DNA of 33,176 nt from an uncultured Chitinophagales bacterium (GCA_937927195.1 CALBCY010000206.1:1-33176); one strand, 5' to 3'; positions 16,104-23,489 are shown, counted from the first letter of the stretch. Numbers and translations: made by a program. Notes: generated by a model from the letters alone, not told the origin.

Positions 16104-16568
16104 TTATTTGCCCTTTCCTTTGCCTTTATCGGCTTCTCTTTCGGCTTTTTTTGCTTCTCTTTCAGCTTCTCTTTCAGCTTTCTTAGTTTCCCTTCTAGCT
16201 TTGCGCTCTTCGGCTCCTTCACCGCTTTCATCCTCTTCTGAATCCTCTTCTGAGTCATCATCATCCTTTCGGCCTTTTCCTTTGCCTTTTCCTTTGCCCT
16301 TTCCTTTGCCCTTTCCTTTGCCAGCTTTTCTTTCCTCTTTTCGAGCTTCCCTTTCCTCCTTACGCTCTTCTTTGCGCTCTTCTCTCTCTTCTTTACGCTC
16401 TTCTTTTCCTTCCTTTCGAGCTTCTCTCATTTCTTCTTTATGTTCTTTTCGAGCCTCCTTCATTTCCTCTCTTTTCTCTTTCATCTCTTCCTTGTGCTCT
16501 TTGCGTTTTTCTTGCATTTCTTCAACCCATTCAGGTTTTCCGCCTTTTCCGCCTTTTTTCTTTGGCAT
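16104..16568 (-). CDS. E/K/R-rich single-helix protein with KG tracts
   Basis: A 154-residue protein, about three quarters Glu, Lys, Arg and Asp. Residues ~15-82 are a continuous E/K/R pattern (KEERKEEREERKEERKEE) typical of a stable single alpha helix. Residues 83-100 are (GK)8, then an acidic DDDDSEEDSEED block, another E/K/R/A helix and a terminal KGKGKGK. No signal peptide is visible (MPKKKGGKGGKPEW), so it is probably cytosolic, unlike its secreted relatives. It is the last gene of an operon with the four-TM protein 33 bases upstream. The opposite strand also has a long open frame (Ser/Leu-rich), which is an artefact of the codon pattern. Confidence 0.7.
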   Translation of the reverse strand: MPKKKGGKGGKPEWVEEMQEKRKEHKEEMKEKREEMKEARKEHKEEMREARKEGKEERKEEREERKEERKEEREARKEERKAGKGKGKGKGKGKGKGKGRKDDDDSEEDSEEDESGEGAEERKARRETKKAEREAEREAKKAEREADKGKGKGK

Positions 16569-16601
16569 AATATTTAGATTTAATTTTATTATTAATATTT
16601 G

Positions 16602-16958
16602 TTATTGTTCTATGCGTTTTTGGTCTGAAGCTATCAGGTCTGCTGCTTTATTAAGAAATGGAATTTTAGGCACAACAAATGCCATAATTAATCCAATCAA
16701 TAGGCCAGTAATGGCTCCCATAATGGTATGATCCATCATTTTCCAACCAGAAATTAAGGCTGAAATGAGAAAAACAACTGCTCCAACAACAGTTGCAGCA
16801 CCTAATAAACCAACAGATCCAATTTTGGTAGAAACAAATCCGATTAAAGCCCCTAGCAAAGCAGGAAACAATAATAAATCAGCCCCACCACCCAAAAGAA
16901 GCATTTGAAGCAGGCCCAATATCAGACCTGAAATAGCACCAGTAATTATTCTTGACAT
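16602..16958 (-). CDS. Small four-TM glycine-rich membrane protein
   Basis: A 118-residue protein with four predicted membrane helices (~3-24, ~28-46, ~48-70 and ~77-98), each rich in Gly, Ala and Leu (GAISGLILGLLQMLLLGGG, GAITGLLIGLIMAFVV). Helices 1 and 4 look alike, suggesting internal duplication. A short charged C-terminus (SDQKRIEQ) follows. No transporter family was recognised. It is the middle gene of the operon that starts at 17518, 35 bases after the GLFDK gene. It may anchor the charged proteins to the inner membrane, an inference from context. Confidence 0.7.
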   Translation of the reverse strand: MSRIITGAISGLILGLLQMLLLGGGADLLLFPALLGALIGFVSTKIGSVGLLGAATVVGAVVFLISALISGWKMMDHTIMGAITGLLIGLIMAFVVPKIPFLNKAADLIASDQKRIEQ

Positions 16959-16993
16959 GGTATAAAGTATTTTATGAATTAAAAAATGGGATA

Positions 16994-17518
16994 TTAGGCA
17001 GTATACCTTTCTTTGGCTTTTTGAAGTCTTTCTTCTAATTTAGCTGCCATTGCACGTTCTCTTTCTAAATGTTCCGAAGCTAATTTTTCTCGGATCACTT
17101 CATGCTTGGAGCGCATTTCCTTTAGTATGTCTGCAAATTTATCTTCTAAACCTGCTACACGTGCTTCTGCTTCCTTTTCCTGTTCTTCCTCATCGTCATC
17201 ATCTTCTTCCTCTCTTTCCTCGAATTTTTTCATTTTTTCCTCTAAAACGGTATCCTCTTCTTTGGAAGAACGTTTTGGACTCTCTTCCTTGTCATCATCC
17301 CCACCAAACCATTTGTCAAACAAGCCACCTTTCTTTTTGGCTTTGGCTGTATCTTCTTTGTCTAATGTGATGGTTTTGTTATTCTCTGCGGTTTCTTCAC
17401 CAAAAACCTTGTCGAATAAGCCTTTGTTTTTTTCGTCCTTGGCAGCCTCTTGTAAGTTTTCAACTAAGTCTTCTGCTGTTTCACGAAATTTGTCGAATAA
17501 GCCTTTTTTCTTTTCCAT
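16994..17518 (-). CDS. Charged protein with three GLFDK motifs
   Basis: A 174-residue protein without a signal peptide. The motif GLFDK(F/V/W)(F/R) occurs three times, at residues 6-10, 33-37 and 65-69, each preceded by a Lys-rich stretch and separated by acidic, disordered-looking linkers. Residues ~75-120 are very acidic (EEREEEDDDDEEE), and ~122-172 form a coiled coil (LEERLQKAKERYTA). Three evenly placed aromatic motifs in a disordered chain look like short linear binding motifs for a partner or for a membrane surface. No known family was recognised. It is the first gene of its operon, and the 484-bp gap upstream should carry the promoter. Confidence 0.7.
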   Translation of the reverse strand: MEKKKGLFDKFRETAEDLVENLQEAAKDEKNKGLFDKVFGEETAENNKTITLDKEDTAKAKKKGGLFDKWFGGDDDKEESPKRSSKEEDTVLEEKMKKFEEREEEDDDDEEEQEKEAEARVAGLEDKFADILKEMRSKHEVIREKLASEHLERERAMAAKLEERLQKAKERYTA

Positions 17519-18002
17519 AATGAAATTGTTTTAATGATTTAATTCAGTTGTAATTTGTAAAGTTATAAAGTTATAAAGAATTAATCAGTTTTATGAAATT
17601 TGTTAAACAAACGTCTGATTTCACTTCAATCCAATGGTTTAAAACATGCTACACAATTTTAATGTATAATTGTCTTATTTACATTTTGTATTCCGCATTT
17701 TGATTAAGGAAGGTTGCATTGGCTTGTAATTTTATTGAATTCAATTTTCACCTTTCAAGCCCTAATTCTGCTTCTATAAATAGTTCTAATACATACTAAT
17801 AGAACTTCGAAATTGATTTTTCGAATATTTTAGTCAGGACATTGGTTAGATTATAAGTAACATTTAAGGCTCAAATAATAAAACTGCCAAGAAAATCTTA
17901 CCACTATAGTATTGGATGCAAATACGGTTAATTCAATTTAGAAATTCCAGAATCATTTACTACGTGCTTTCCGCACCATTTTTTATTATGACGATATAGT
18001 TC
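17519..18002. other. Gene-free region upstream of the GLFDK operon
   Basis: No gene was recognised in 484 bp. It holds a 9-bp-period AAGTTATA repeat at 17560-17578 and a 7-bp inverted repeat AGTTCTA/TAGAACT at about 17791-17815. It also holds a short GTGC/GCAC hairpin before ATTTTTTATT (about 17964-17986), a weak plus-strand terminator-like element. Confidence 0.4.
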
Positions 18003-18590
18003 TTACTTCCCAACCTTTACCCCCATCACCCTCAAATAATTATAAAGCGTCGGCTTAGAGCAACCAACCCGTTCACAAATATCAGAAACAGAAAGCTCCT
18101 CTTTGCCACGTTTCTGATACAACATAGCTGCAAATTCAGCCTTATTCTTCGCTTCTTTTGAAAGCCCTTTAGGGCGACCACCCAATCGTCCTCTGGCACG
18201 AGCTGCAGCCAATCCAGATTTGGTGCGTTCAGAAATGATCTCACGTTCAAACTCTGCGAGTGAGGAAAAAATGTTGAAAATGAGTTTGCCCTGCGGAGTC
18301 GTGGTATCAACTGGATCATTGAGAGATTTAAATCCAATGCCTTTTTCTTCAAAGATGTTAATGGTGTTCAATAGATCTTTCATCGATCGGCTCAGGCGAT
18401 CCATTTTCCAGACTACTACTGTATCTCCTTTCCGGACATGTTCCAGCATTTTTAGAAATTCCGGACGATCCGATTTGGCACCGCTTGCTTTCTCTTTGAA
18501 GATTTTCTTGCAACCATCCTTTTTAAGAGCATCGGTTTGCATCCTCAATTTTTGATCTGGAGTCGAAACCCTGGCGTATCCTATTTTCAT
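18003..18590 (-). CDS. Serine recombinase (resolvase/invertase family)
   Basis: A 195-residue small serine recombinase. The catalytic domain (~1-140) starts MKIGYARVSTPDQ with nucleophile Ser9 and has VVWKMDRLSRSMKDLL (the Arg67/Arg70 region) and the SLAEFEREIISERTKSGL long-helix signature. After the RGRLGGRPKGLS hinge, a helix-turn-helix (DICERVGCSKPTLYNYLRV) lies near the C-terminus. Length and layout match Tn3 resolvases and Hin/Pin invertases. It catalyses site-specific strand exchange through a 5'-phosphoserine link. No transposase or integron gene is nearby, but a cluster of inverted repeats covers its start and a RelE-type toxin-antitoxin pair is divergent. This suggests a remnant of a plasmid or transposon stability module. 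Confidence 0.93.
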   Translation of the reverse strand: MKIGYARVSTPDQKLRMQTDALKKDGCKKIFKEKASGAKSDRPEFLKMLEHVRKGDTVVVWKMDRLSRSMKDLLNTINIFEEKGIGFKSLNDPVDTTTPQGKLIFNIFSSLAEFEREIISERTKSGLAAARARGRLGGRPKGLSKEAKNKAEFAAMLYQKRGKEELSVSDICERVGCSKPTLYNYLRVMGVKVGK

Positions 18591-18594
18591 CTTT

Positions 18595-18664
18595 CAAAGT
18601 TAAACAAACTCAACTGGTTTTGTCAAATTTAACTTTGATTTGTTTAACGAGTTTGTTTAACTTT
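18595..18664. promoter_or_regulatory. Inverted-repeat complex at the recombinase start (candidate res or operator site)
   Basis: AAAGTTAAACAAACTC at 18596-18611 has an exact inverted copy at 18649-18664 (16 of 16 bases). A second overlapping inverted pair, CAAAGTTAAA at 18595-18604 and TTTAACTTTG at 18628-18637, and an extra TTTGTTTAAC at 18639-18648 lie between them. Both arms contain TAnnTTTG boxes facing opposite ways, so a bound recombinase could repress both the recombinase and the divergent toxin-antitoxin genes. This fits either a multi-subsite res locus or an autoregulatory operator. Confidence 0.65.
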
Positions 18665-18667
18665 TAT

Positions 18668-18692
18668 AATAATTGCAATTTTGATAATTATT
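18668..18692. promoter_or_regulatory. AT-rich palindrome upstream of the antitoxin gene
   Basis: AATAATT/AATTATT (18668-18674 and 18686-18692) lies 33 bases before the antitoxin start. Type II toxin-antitoxin operons are usually autoregulated at such sites, but AT-only palindromes can arise by chance here. Confidence 0.3.
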
Positions 18693-18724
18693 GTTTAATA
18701 TTGTATTGTTCAAAATAAACAGAA

Positions 18725-18943
18725 ATGACAGGTATTCAATACATCAAAAATGCCAAAGGGGAAACGACTCATTTGGTTGCAGATTGGAAGGAGTATGGGA
18801 AATTATTTGAAAAATTCTTAGAGGAATTAGAAGATATAAAAGCTTTTGATGATGGAATGAAATCAGATAAATGGTATTCATTCGAGGAGGTCAGGAAAAT
18901 TGGGTTGGATAAAGGAATACCTGACGAAAAACTCGCAAAATAA
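18725..18943 (+). CDS. Putative type II antitoxin
   Basis: A 72-residue protein beginning GIQYIKNAKGETTHLVADWKE, the strand-strand-helix start seen in many Phd/RelB-like antitoxins, followed by an acidic helix (EKFLEELEDIKAFDD) and a short C-terminal part likely to wrap the toxin. The stop codon directly abuts the GTG start of the RelE-like gene, the usual antitoxin-toxin order. It would neutralise the toxin and bind its own promoter. The family is judged from arrangement and pattern rather than a firm motif. Confidence 0.7.
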   Translation: MTGIQYIKNAKGETTHLVADWKEYGKLFEKFLEELEDIKAFDDGMKSDKWYSFEEVRKIGLDKGIPDEKLAK

Positions 18944-19198
18944 GTGTATCAACTCAAATTCTCTCGTTCAGCACGAAAAGTGATTTTGAAATTTGCTCCC
19001 AATCTATTTGAGCAATTAATCAATGATTTAGCTAGTCTTAAAAATGATCCAAGACCTCATGGATATATAAAGTTGACAGATAGGGAAGGTTATCGTATTC
19101 GGTCAGGTGACTATCGAATATTATATGCCATTGATGATGAAAAAGAGATTGTTTATATCGCAGATATTCTCCACCGAAAAGATGCTTACAAAAGTTAG
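18944..19198 (+). CDS. RelE/ParE family toxin
   Basis: An 84-residue basic protein starting at GTG, directly after the antitoxin stop. The pattern YQLKFSRSARKVILKF, then NDPRPHGYIKLTDREGYRIRSGDYRILYAIDD, then IVYIADILHRKDAYKS is the RelE/ParE superfamily fold: two N-terminal helices and a twisted sheet with conserved RxGDYRxxY and HRxxxY. RelE members cut mRNA on ribosomes, while ParE members block gyrase. The HRKDAY ending favours RelE. It forms an operon with the upstream antitoxin and is divergent from the serine recombinase. Confidence 0.88.
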   Translation: MYQLKFSRSARKVILKFAPNLFEQLINDLASLKNDPRPHGYIKLTDREGYRIRSGDYRILYAIDDEKEIVYIADILHRKDAYKS

Positions 19199-19506
19199 AG
19201 GTTTAATAAAATTTCACCAAATTCCAATCTTTCAAATTTAACCTACCTTGCAGTTAATAATAACCGAGGTTTAATCTTCATCCTTCAGACTTATTCCAAA
19301 TATTTTCTAGCCTAATTTTAGTTTCAATCAAATTTTTTATACATTAAGGGCCTAAACGAAGTGTGTTTGTTCAATGTTTTATTGGTTCTTTTGAGCTAGA
19401 TAGTAAAAGCGAAAATGTTTCTTTCAAGCCCATTTTTGACAATAGGAATAGATGACGGTTTTCTGACCGACTTGAAATTTTTGATCAAGAATCTGACTTA
19501 AGTTGT
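19199..19506. other. Gene-free stretch after the toxin gene
   Basis: These 308 bp between the toxin gene and the converging membrane-protein gene hold no recognisable gene, repeat or strong terminator. Confidence 0.4.
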
Positions 19507-20148
19507 TCATTCCTCCATAGCAATTGCATTTTGAATCCTTTTGGGTAAAACCCAAATCCCAATTATTAGAAAACAAAATAGGAATAGATCTCTTAGAAAA
19601 TATTTATCTGTGAAGGGAATATCAGTCTTCCTTTCCAATTTATTGAGGTTCTTGGCTAGGAAACTGCCTGTTATAAAATACAATGGGAAAAATAGATACT
19701 TAAGTGATAACATTTTATAGCCCAGTGGTTCATCAAAGCCTATGCTGAAATATTTAGATATTAAAGCAAATAAATAAAGTACTTGAATTGGAATTAATAG
19801 AAGGATTGCAAAACGAACAAATAAGAAATACTTACCATTCTTTTCAGGAAGCTTATCGTATAACTTGCTGTTATTTCTAAAATACCAGGCACATTTTGTT
19901 ATAGTGAAAACAGTAAGAAATGCAATGGCAACAAGCCAAATAAATACCAAGAAAATCCATGATCCTGCGCCTGAAGTGTTATCCTTAGTTAAACTTGGAA
20001 AAAGATAAAATAGAACATCAAGTGGACCTAGAAATAATAGGATCAATAATAAAATCATTGGACTATAAATCGCAAAGAAAGTCCATGGTTCCTTAAATAT
20101 ATTAGATCGTTTCATACTTTCAATTTCATTTCTGAAAATTTTCCCCAA
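19507..20148 (-). CDS. Hypothetical multi-pass membrane protein
   Basis: A 213-residue protein with about five hydrophobic helices (~24-50, ~63-85, ~108-130, ~148-166 and ~188-205). A second in-frame ATG at residue 12 (MKRSNIFKEPWTFF) could be the true start. I do not recognise a family or functional motif. It is single, convergent with the toxin gene, and followed upstream by a 579-bp gene-free region. It may have come in with the recombinase and toxin-antitoxin island, but nothing in the sequence shows that directly. Confidence 0.6.
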   Translation of the reverse strand: MGKIFRNEIESMKRSNIFKEPWTFFAIYSPMILLLILLFLGPLDVLFYLFPSLTKDNTSGAGSWIFLVFIWLVAIAFLTVFTITKCAWYFRNNSKLYDKLPEKNGKYFLFVRFAILLLIPIQVLYLFALISKYFSIGFDEPLGYKMLSLKYLFFPLYFITGSFLAKNLNKLERKTDIPFTDKYFLRDLFLFCFLIIGIWVLPKRIQNAIAMEE

Positions 20149-20405
20149 GTGAGAGGCCTTGTAAAAGACTGTAATCCCAACAAGTTCCTTATTTTTTATT
20201 ATGAAGCATCCTTATATTTCACGAAAGTAAACGCAATCGATTTCTATTTTATTGCCAATTCCAATCATCAATCATTTAGCTTTTCAATCCTTGAATTTCT
20301 TTAACGGAATTTGAAATTTGTAGTTGGCAGCCAAATAGGATCTACTTTGAGCATTAATACCGCAATATTTTAAAAGCCCACCAAAGCTTTCATCAGAATT
20401 ATTGT

Positions 20406-20524
20406 TATTTTTGCGCCTTAATCCAATTCATTTTTAAAGAATCGGATTAAATAGGGCATTTTTGCCCGTTTTGGAGCTTTTAAATTGCAATTGACTGCGG
20501 CTTTGTGGAATAAACTAGCTCCAA
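20406..20524 (+). ncRNA. Candidate small structured RNA or leader
   Basis: A TATTTTTG box (matching TAnnTTTG, 20406-20413) is followed immediately by three successive stems. They are TTAATCC/GGATTAA (20418-20424 and 20444-20450) with an inner ATTC/GAAT, GGGCA/TGCCC (20454-20458 and 20463-20467), and TTGGAGCT/AGCTCCAA (20471-20478 and 20517-20524). No open frame is present. It could be a small RNA with its own promoter or an upstream part of the rseP leader. I do not match it to a named RNA family. Confidence 0.3.
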
Positions 20525-20688
20525 GATTAATCATAAACATTTTTAACATTTATACTGTAGATCTAATAGATGCGTTTTATTTTATTAGAATTATGAAAAG
20601 CCTTTTGGCAATTCAATATAAATAAAGAAAATTTTAAGCTTAGGATAAGATTTATAACTTCAATTACGCATTTTGCTAAATTGTAATG

Positions 20689-20725
20689 GTCTAAAATCTA
20701 AAGCCTAAGATCTAAAATCTAAAAA
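20689..20725. repeat. TCTAAAA degenerate tandem repeat
   Basis: TCTAAAA/TCTAAAG/CCTAAGA/TCTAAAA/TCTAAAA units run straight up to the rseP start codon, replacing any recognisable ribosome binding site. Confidence 0.6.
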
Positions 20726-20727
20726 TT

Positions 20728-22083
20728 ATGGCTGGAGGTCTTATAATGGCTTTGCAATTGATAGCAGGGCTTTCGTTGTTGGTTTTGGTTCATGAATTTG
20801 GCCATTTCGCTGCAGCAAAATTTTTCGGAATGCGCTGCGAAAAATTCTTTATATTTTTCGATGCTTGGGGAAAAAGCCTTTGGAGCAAAAAAATTGGAGA
20901 TACGGAATACGGAATTGGATGGCTTCCTTTGGGAGGTTATGTGAAAATTTCTGGTATGATCGATGAATCAATGGACAAGGAGGCTTTGAAACAACCTCCT
21001 CAGGATTGGGAGTTCAGATCAAAACCCGCATGGCAAAGATTCATCGTCATGATTGGTGGTATTGTTATGAACATTATTACAGGAATCATCATTTTCGCAG
21101 GCTATTTAACCACTTATGAAAAAGATTACATTCCTGCAGAAGAAGTAGAAGGAATCTACGCTTTTGAGCTAGGCGAAAAACTCGGTTTTCAAACGGGCGA
21201 TAAAATAGTTTCTGTCAATGGTTCGCTTCCTGAAAGATTCAAAGATGTCAATGGTTATCAAATGTTGTTTGGAGGAGATGTAACCGTCCAAAGAGCGGGT
21301 AAAATGGTTGACATAAGCCTACCAGGCAACTTGTTCAAAACTGCACAAGGTCAAAGCATAATTGCTCCGATCAACCACGCTGTAAAAGTCTGGGGATTTC
21401 CATCTGGTACAAATGAAGATGGAACGGAAATGCCAAAATCTGCTGCGGAAGAGGCTGGCATGGAAGAAGGAGACATCATCAAGAAAATTAATGGGAAGGC
21501 AATTACAAATTTTGGGATTTTACAAAAAGAATTAGAGGCCAATAAGAGTAAAAATGTCAAAATTGAAATTGAAAGAGGCGGTGAAATGTTGCCTATTTCA
21601 GCGAAAGTTGGCGACAATGGGAAATTGGGGTTCGCTCCTAAATTCGATTCCAAAATTAGCAACACGACCAAACCATATACCTTGGGTTCTAGTGTTACTT
21701 ATGGTGCTCGTGAAGGTTGGGATGCCATTTATTACAATGCCTTGGGAATAGGTAAAATGTTTAAGGGTGAAATTGATCCCATTGAATCTTTACAAAGCCC
21801 AATTGGGATCGCTAGAAAAATTTATGGTCCAGTTTGGATGTGGGACAGATTCTGGAAAATTACTGGATTGCTTTCTTTCATCTTGGCCTTTATGAACATT
21901 CTCCCAATTCCTGCTTTGGATGGTGGACACATGATGTTTTTGGGTTATGAAATGATAACTCGTAAAAAATTAAGCGACGCATTTCTTGAAAAAGCTCAAA
22001 TGGTTGGGATGCTGATCCTCATTCCATTGATGATTTTTATACTTGGAAAAGATTTATGGGAAATGGTAAGCGGGTGGTTCTGA
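20728..22083 (+). CDS. rseP: RseP family site-2 zinc metalloprotease
   Basis: A 451-residue intramembrane protease that cleaves membrane-anchored regulators such as anti-sigma factors and clears signal peptides. The first TM helix carries the zinc motif VHEFGH (His22, Glu23, His26). A second TM segment (~108-128) and two PDZ-like regions follow (~150-205, and ~235-300 with AEEAGMEEGDIIKKING). The third zinc-ligand motif is in NILPIPALDGGHM (~391-403), and a final TM helix completes the core. Length is typical. A second in-frame ATG at codon 7 is possible, but the family usually starts close to the first TM helix, so I keep the first ATG. It ends in a strong bidirectional terminator. Confidence 0.96.
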   Translation: MAGGLIMALQLIAGLSLLVLVHEFGHFAAAKFFGMRCEKFFIFFDAWGKSLWSKKIGDTEYGIGWLPLGGYVKISGMIDESMDKEALKQPPQDWEFRSKPAWQRFIVMIGGIVMNIITGIIIFAGYLTTYEKDYIPAEEVEGIYAFELGEKLGFQTGDKIVSVNGSLPERFKDVNGYQMLFGGDVTVQRAGKMVDISLPGNLFKTAQGQSIIAPINHAVKVWGFPSGTNEDGTEMPKSAAEEAGMEEGDIIKKINGKAITNFGILQKELEANKSKNVKIEIERGGEMLPISAKVGDNGKLGFAPKFDSKISNTTKPYTLGSSVTYGAREGWDAIYYNALGIGKMFKGEIDPIESLQSPIGIARKIYGPVWMWDRFWKITGLLSFILAFMNILPIPALDGGHMMFLGYEMITRKKLSDAFLEKAQMVGMLILIPLMIFILGKDLWEMVSGWF

Positions 22084-22087
22084 TGAT

Positions 22088-22119
22088 CGGTATTCGTTCT
22101 TCGGTATTCGTTGTTCGAT
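22088..22119. repeat. 2 x 14-bp CGGTATTCGTT repeat
   Basis: CGGTATTCGTTCTT and CGGTATTCGTTGTT are directly adjacent, followed by CGATT, 5 bases after the rseP stop. Confidence 0.7.
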
Positions 22120-22159
22120 TTTTTACTGAATTGTATTTTAACAACTGAAGTTAATTCGA

Positions 22160-22211
22160 AATAAAAAAGAAGTCCAATCAGGAATTTATTCCTGATTGGA
22201 CCTTTTTTTTT
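22160..22211. terminator. Bidirectional intrinsic terminator
   Basis: A perfect 13-bp stem GTCCAATCAGGAA/TTCCTGATTGGAC (22172-22184 and 22189-22201) has a TTTA loop, with nine T after it and an A-rich tract before it, so it works in both directions. It ends rseP and the minus-strand VCBS remnant, whose TAA stop lies in the loop. Confidence 0.9.
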
Positions 22212-22952
22212 GTTTCAAATATTCCTTTGCATTCAATCCCAAAACGGTCTCATTGTTTCTACTAAACAAAAACTTGTTGTCATTGATTATTCCAATGTCT
22301 CTCAAATCTCCTTTTAAATAAAGGCCACTTTCATTGGGACTTAAAGGATCGAAGCTTCCTTGTTGATCGTTCAGCATCAATAGGCCATAACCTGCATTCA
22401 AGCGTGGTGTTTCTGGCTCTGTTTCAAATAGATTTCCGCTTAGAAGTAAATCCTCAAATCCATCTTTGTTGAAGTCGAAAACTTGGATGGCCCAAACAGG
22501 AAAAAGTTGGGCTTCACTGCTTAAGTCTTTTTTCGTGAAATGACCATTCCCATCGTTTACAAAAATGCAAGACTCCAAGTGAGTGATTTGTGTGTTGATA
22601 CCCGATTAATGGTTTAATCTTGACCGACTCCTATGTTCATTAAATAGGAAACGAATGATAAATAACCGCGGGTAGTAAATTGCTCGTATTATTGTTTGCC
22701 TGATTGCGTGTGAAGGATTATCACCAATAGAGACACCCCCTCCATTGTAAATGTTTGAATAGCTTAAGAAATTGAATTTTTAATCTTCAACTACTTTGTT
22801 TTGAAAATTGATTCCTGAGTTTTGAACCAATTCAAATAGCTTATTCGATGCAGAATTCGATCTGTTTTTTTTGAAGGCGCGTCTCCCTTGCAGCTAAAAA
22901 GGAGTATAAGCATCAATACCAAAGAAGGGTGAATTTCAGATAAAGATTTCAT
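22186..22952 (-). pseudogene. CRTAC-type FG-GAP/VCBS lipoprotein pseudogene, both ends kept, centre deleted
   Basis: On the minus strand an ATG at 22950-22952 starts a lipoprotein signal (LVLMLILLFSCKGDAP). After a frame change the sequence reads FELVQNSGINFQNKVVED, then a stop, then NFLSYSNIYNGGGVSIGDN, the hallmark N-terminus of CRTAC/FG-GAP proteins. The C-terminal end is intact in another stretch: GINTQITHLESCIFVNDGNGHF, then FNKDGFEDLLLSGNLFETEPETPR, ending at 22186. Full members are around a thousand residues, so most of the beta-propeller is missing. An open frame of 130 codons from a TTG at 22576-22578 remains, but it lacks a signal and most of the fold. Confidence 0.8.
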
Positions 22953-23033
22953 TTAATGAATACTTGTTTAGCTCAAGATAAATATTCTTCAAAAAGGAAA
23001 TTTTGAATCAATAATAATGGAGTAGATTCAAAA

Positions 23034-23435
23034 TTAAAAAACTTCTCCTTCTTGTTCGGGGGAATTTGATATTTCAGGAAGATCCTTTTCAGTACTTATT
23101 GACTTGAATTTTTTTGAAATGTATGGATTTGGATAGTCAGCAATGCTTTCGTCAGGATCGTCAAAGCTTTGCACATTTTGCTTGTCCTTGTATTCTGGCG
23201 CAACGATTATTGAAGGACTTGTATTTACAGATTCAGCTACTACTTTTTTGCCAATCGCTGCATCGTCTTTTTTATCTTTATTTTCTGTCCCTTTAGCATC
23301 TTCAATCTCATTTTTGCCTTTGCGCTCAGCTCTTATTTCACCCCAACGGGTAACAGCAACATTTGCGACAATGGCTAAGGAGACCATTGCAGATATAATG
23401 ACAAGTGCAGTGTAATATTTGATAATCCAACTCAA
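23034..23435 (-). CDS. Hypothetical single-pass membrane protein
   Basis: A 133-residue protein with one N-terminal TM helix (~7-30), then a charged, disordered-looking region rich in Lys, Glu, Asp and Ser, ending in EQEGEVF. I do not recognise a domain. It lies between the VCBS pseudogene and a divergent HMA gene, and its upstream gap carries the alternating TTTTAGG half-sites. The composition is moderately like the charged-cluster proteins but it has no KG tract. Confidence 0.5.
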   Translation of the reverse strand: MSWIIKYYTALVIISAMVSLAIVANVAVTRWGEIRAERKGKNEIEDAKGTENKDKKDDAAIGKKVVAESVNTSPSIIVAPEYKDKQNVQSFDDPDESIADYPNPYISKKFKSISTEKDLPEISNSPEQEGEVF

Positions 23436-23489
23436 AATTTGGCTTTAGGATTTTATTCTGTTATGAAATTAAAAATTGTTTTATACTTG

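Larger units (their letters stand above)
20149..20727. other. Long gene-free region upstream of rseP
   Basis: No protein gene was recognised in 579 bp. The region holds a candidate structured RNA (20406-20524), a 7-bp inverted repeat TCTAATA/TATTAGA at about 20563-20591 and a TCTAAAA repeat tract just before rseP. Confidence 0.5.

Noticed and set aside
16099..16731. 210-codon plus-strand open frame across the E/K/R gene
   Set aside because: It is Ser/Leu-rich low complexity caused by the complementary codon pattern, and it runs over the stop and start of two minus-strand genes.
18595..18664. Insertion-sequence terminal inverted repeats
   Set aside because: The arms are only 37 bases apart and enclose no gene, so they cannot bound an element. 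An operator or res-type site fits better.
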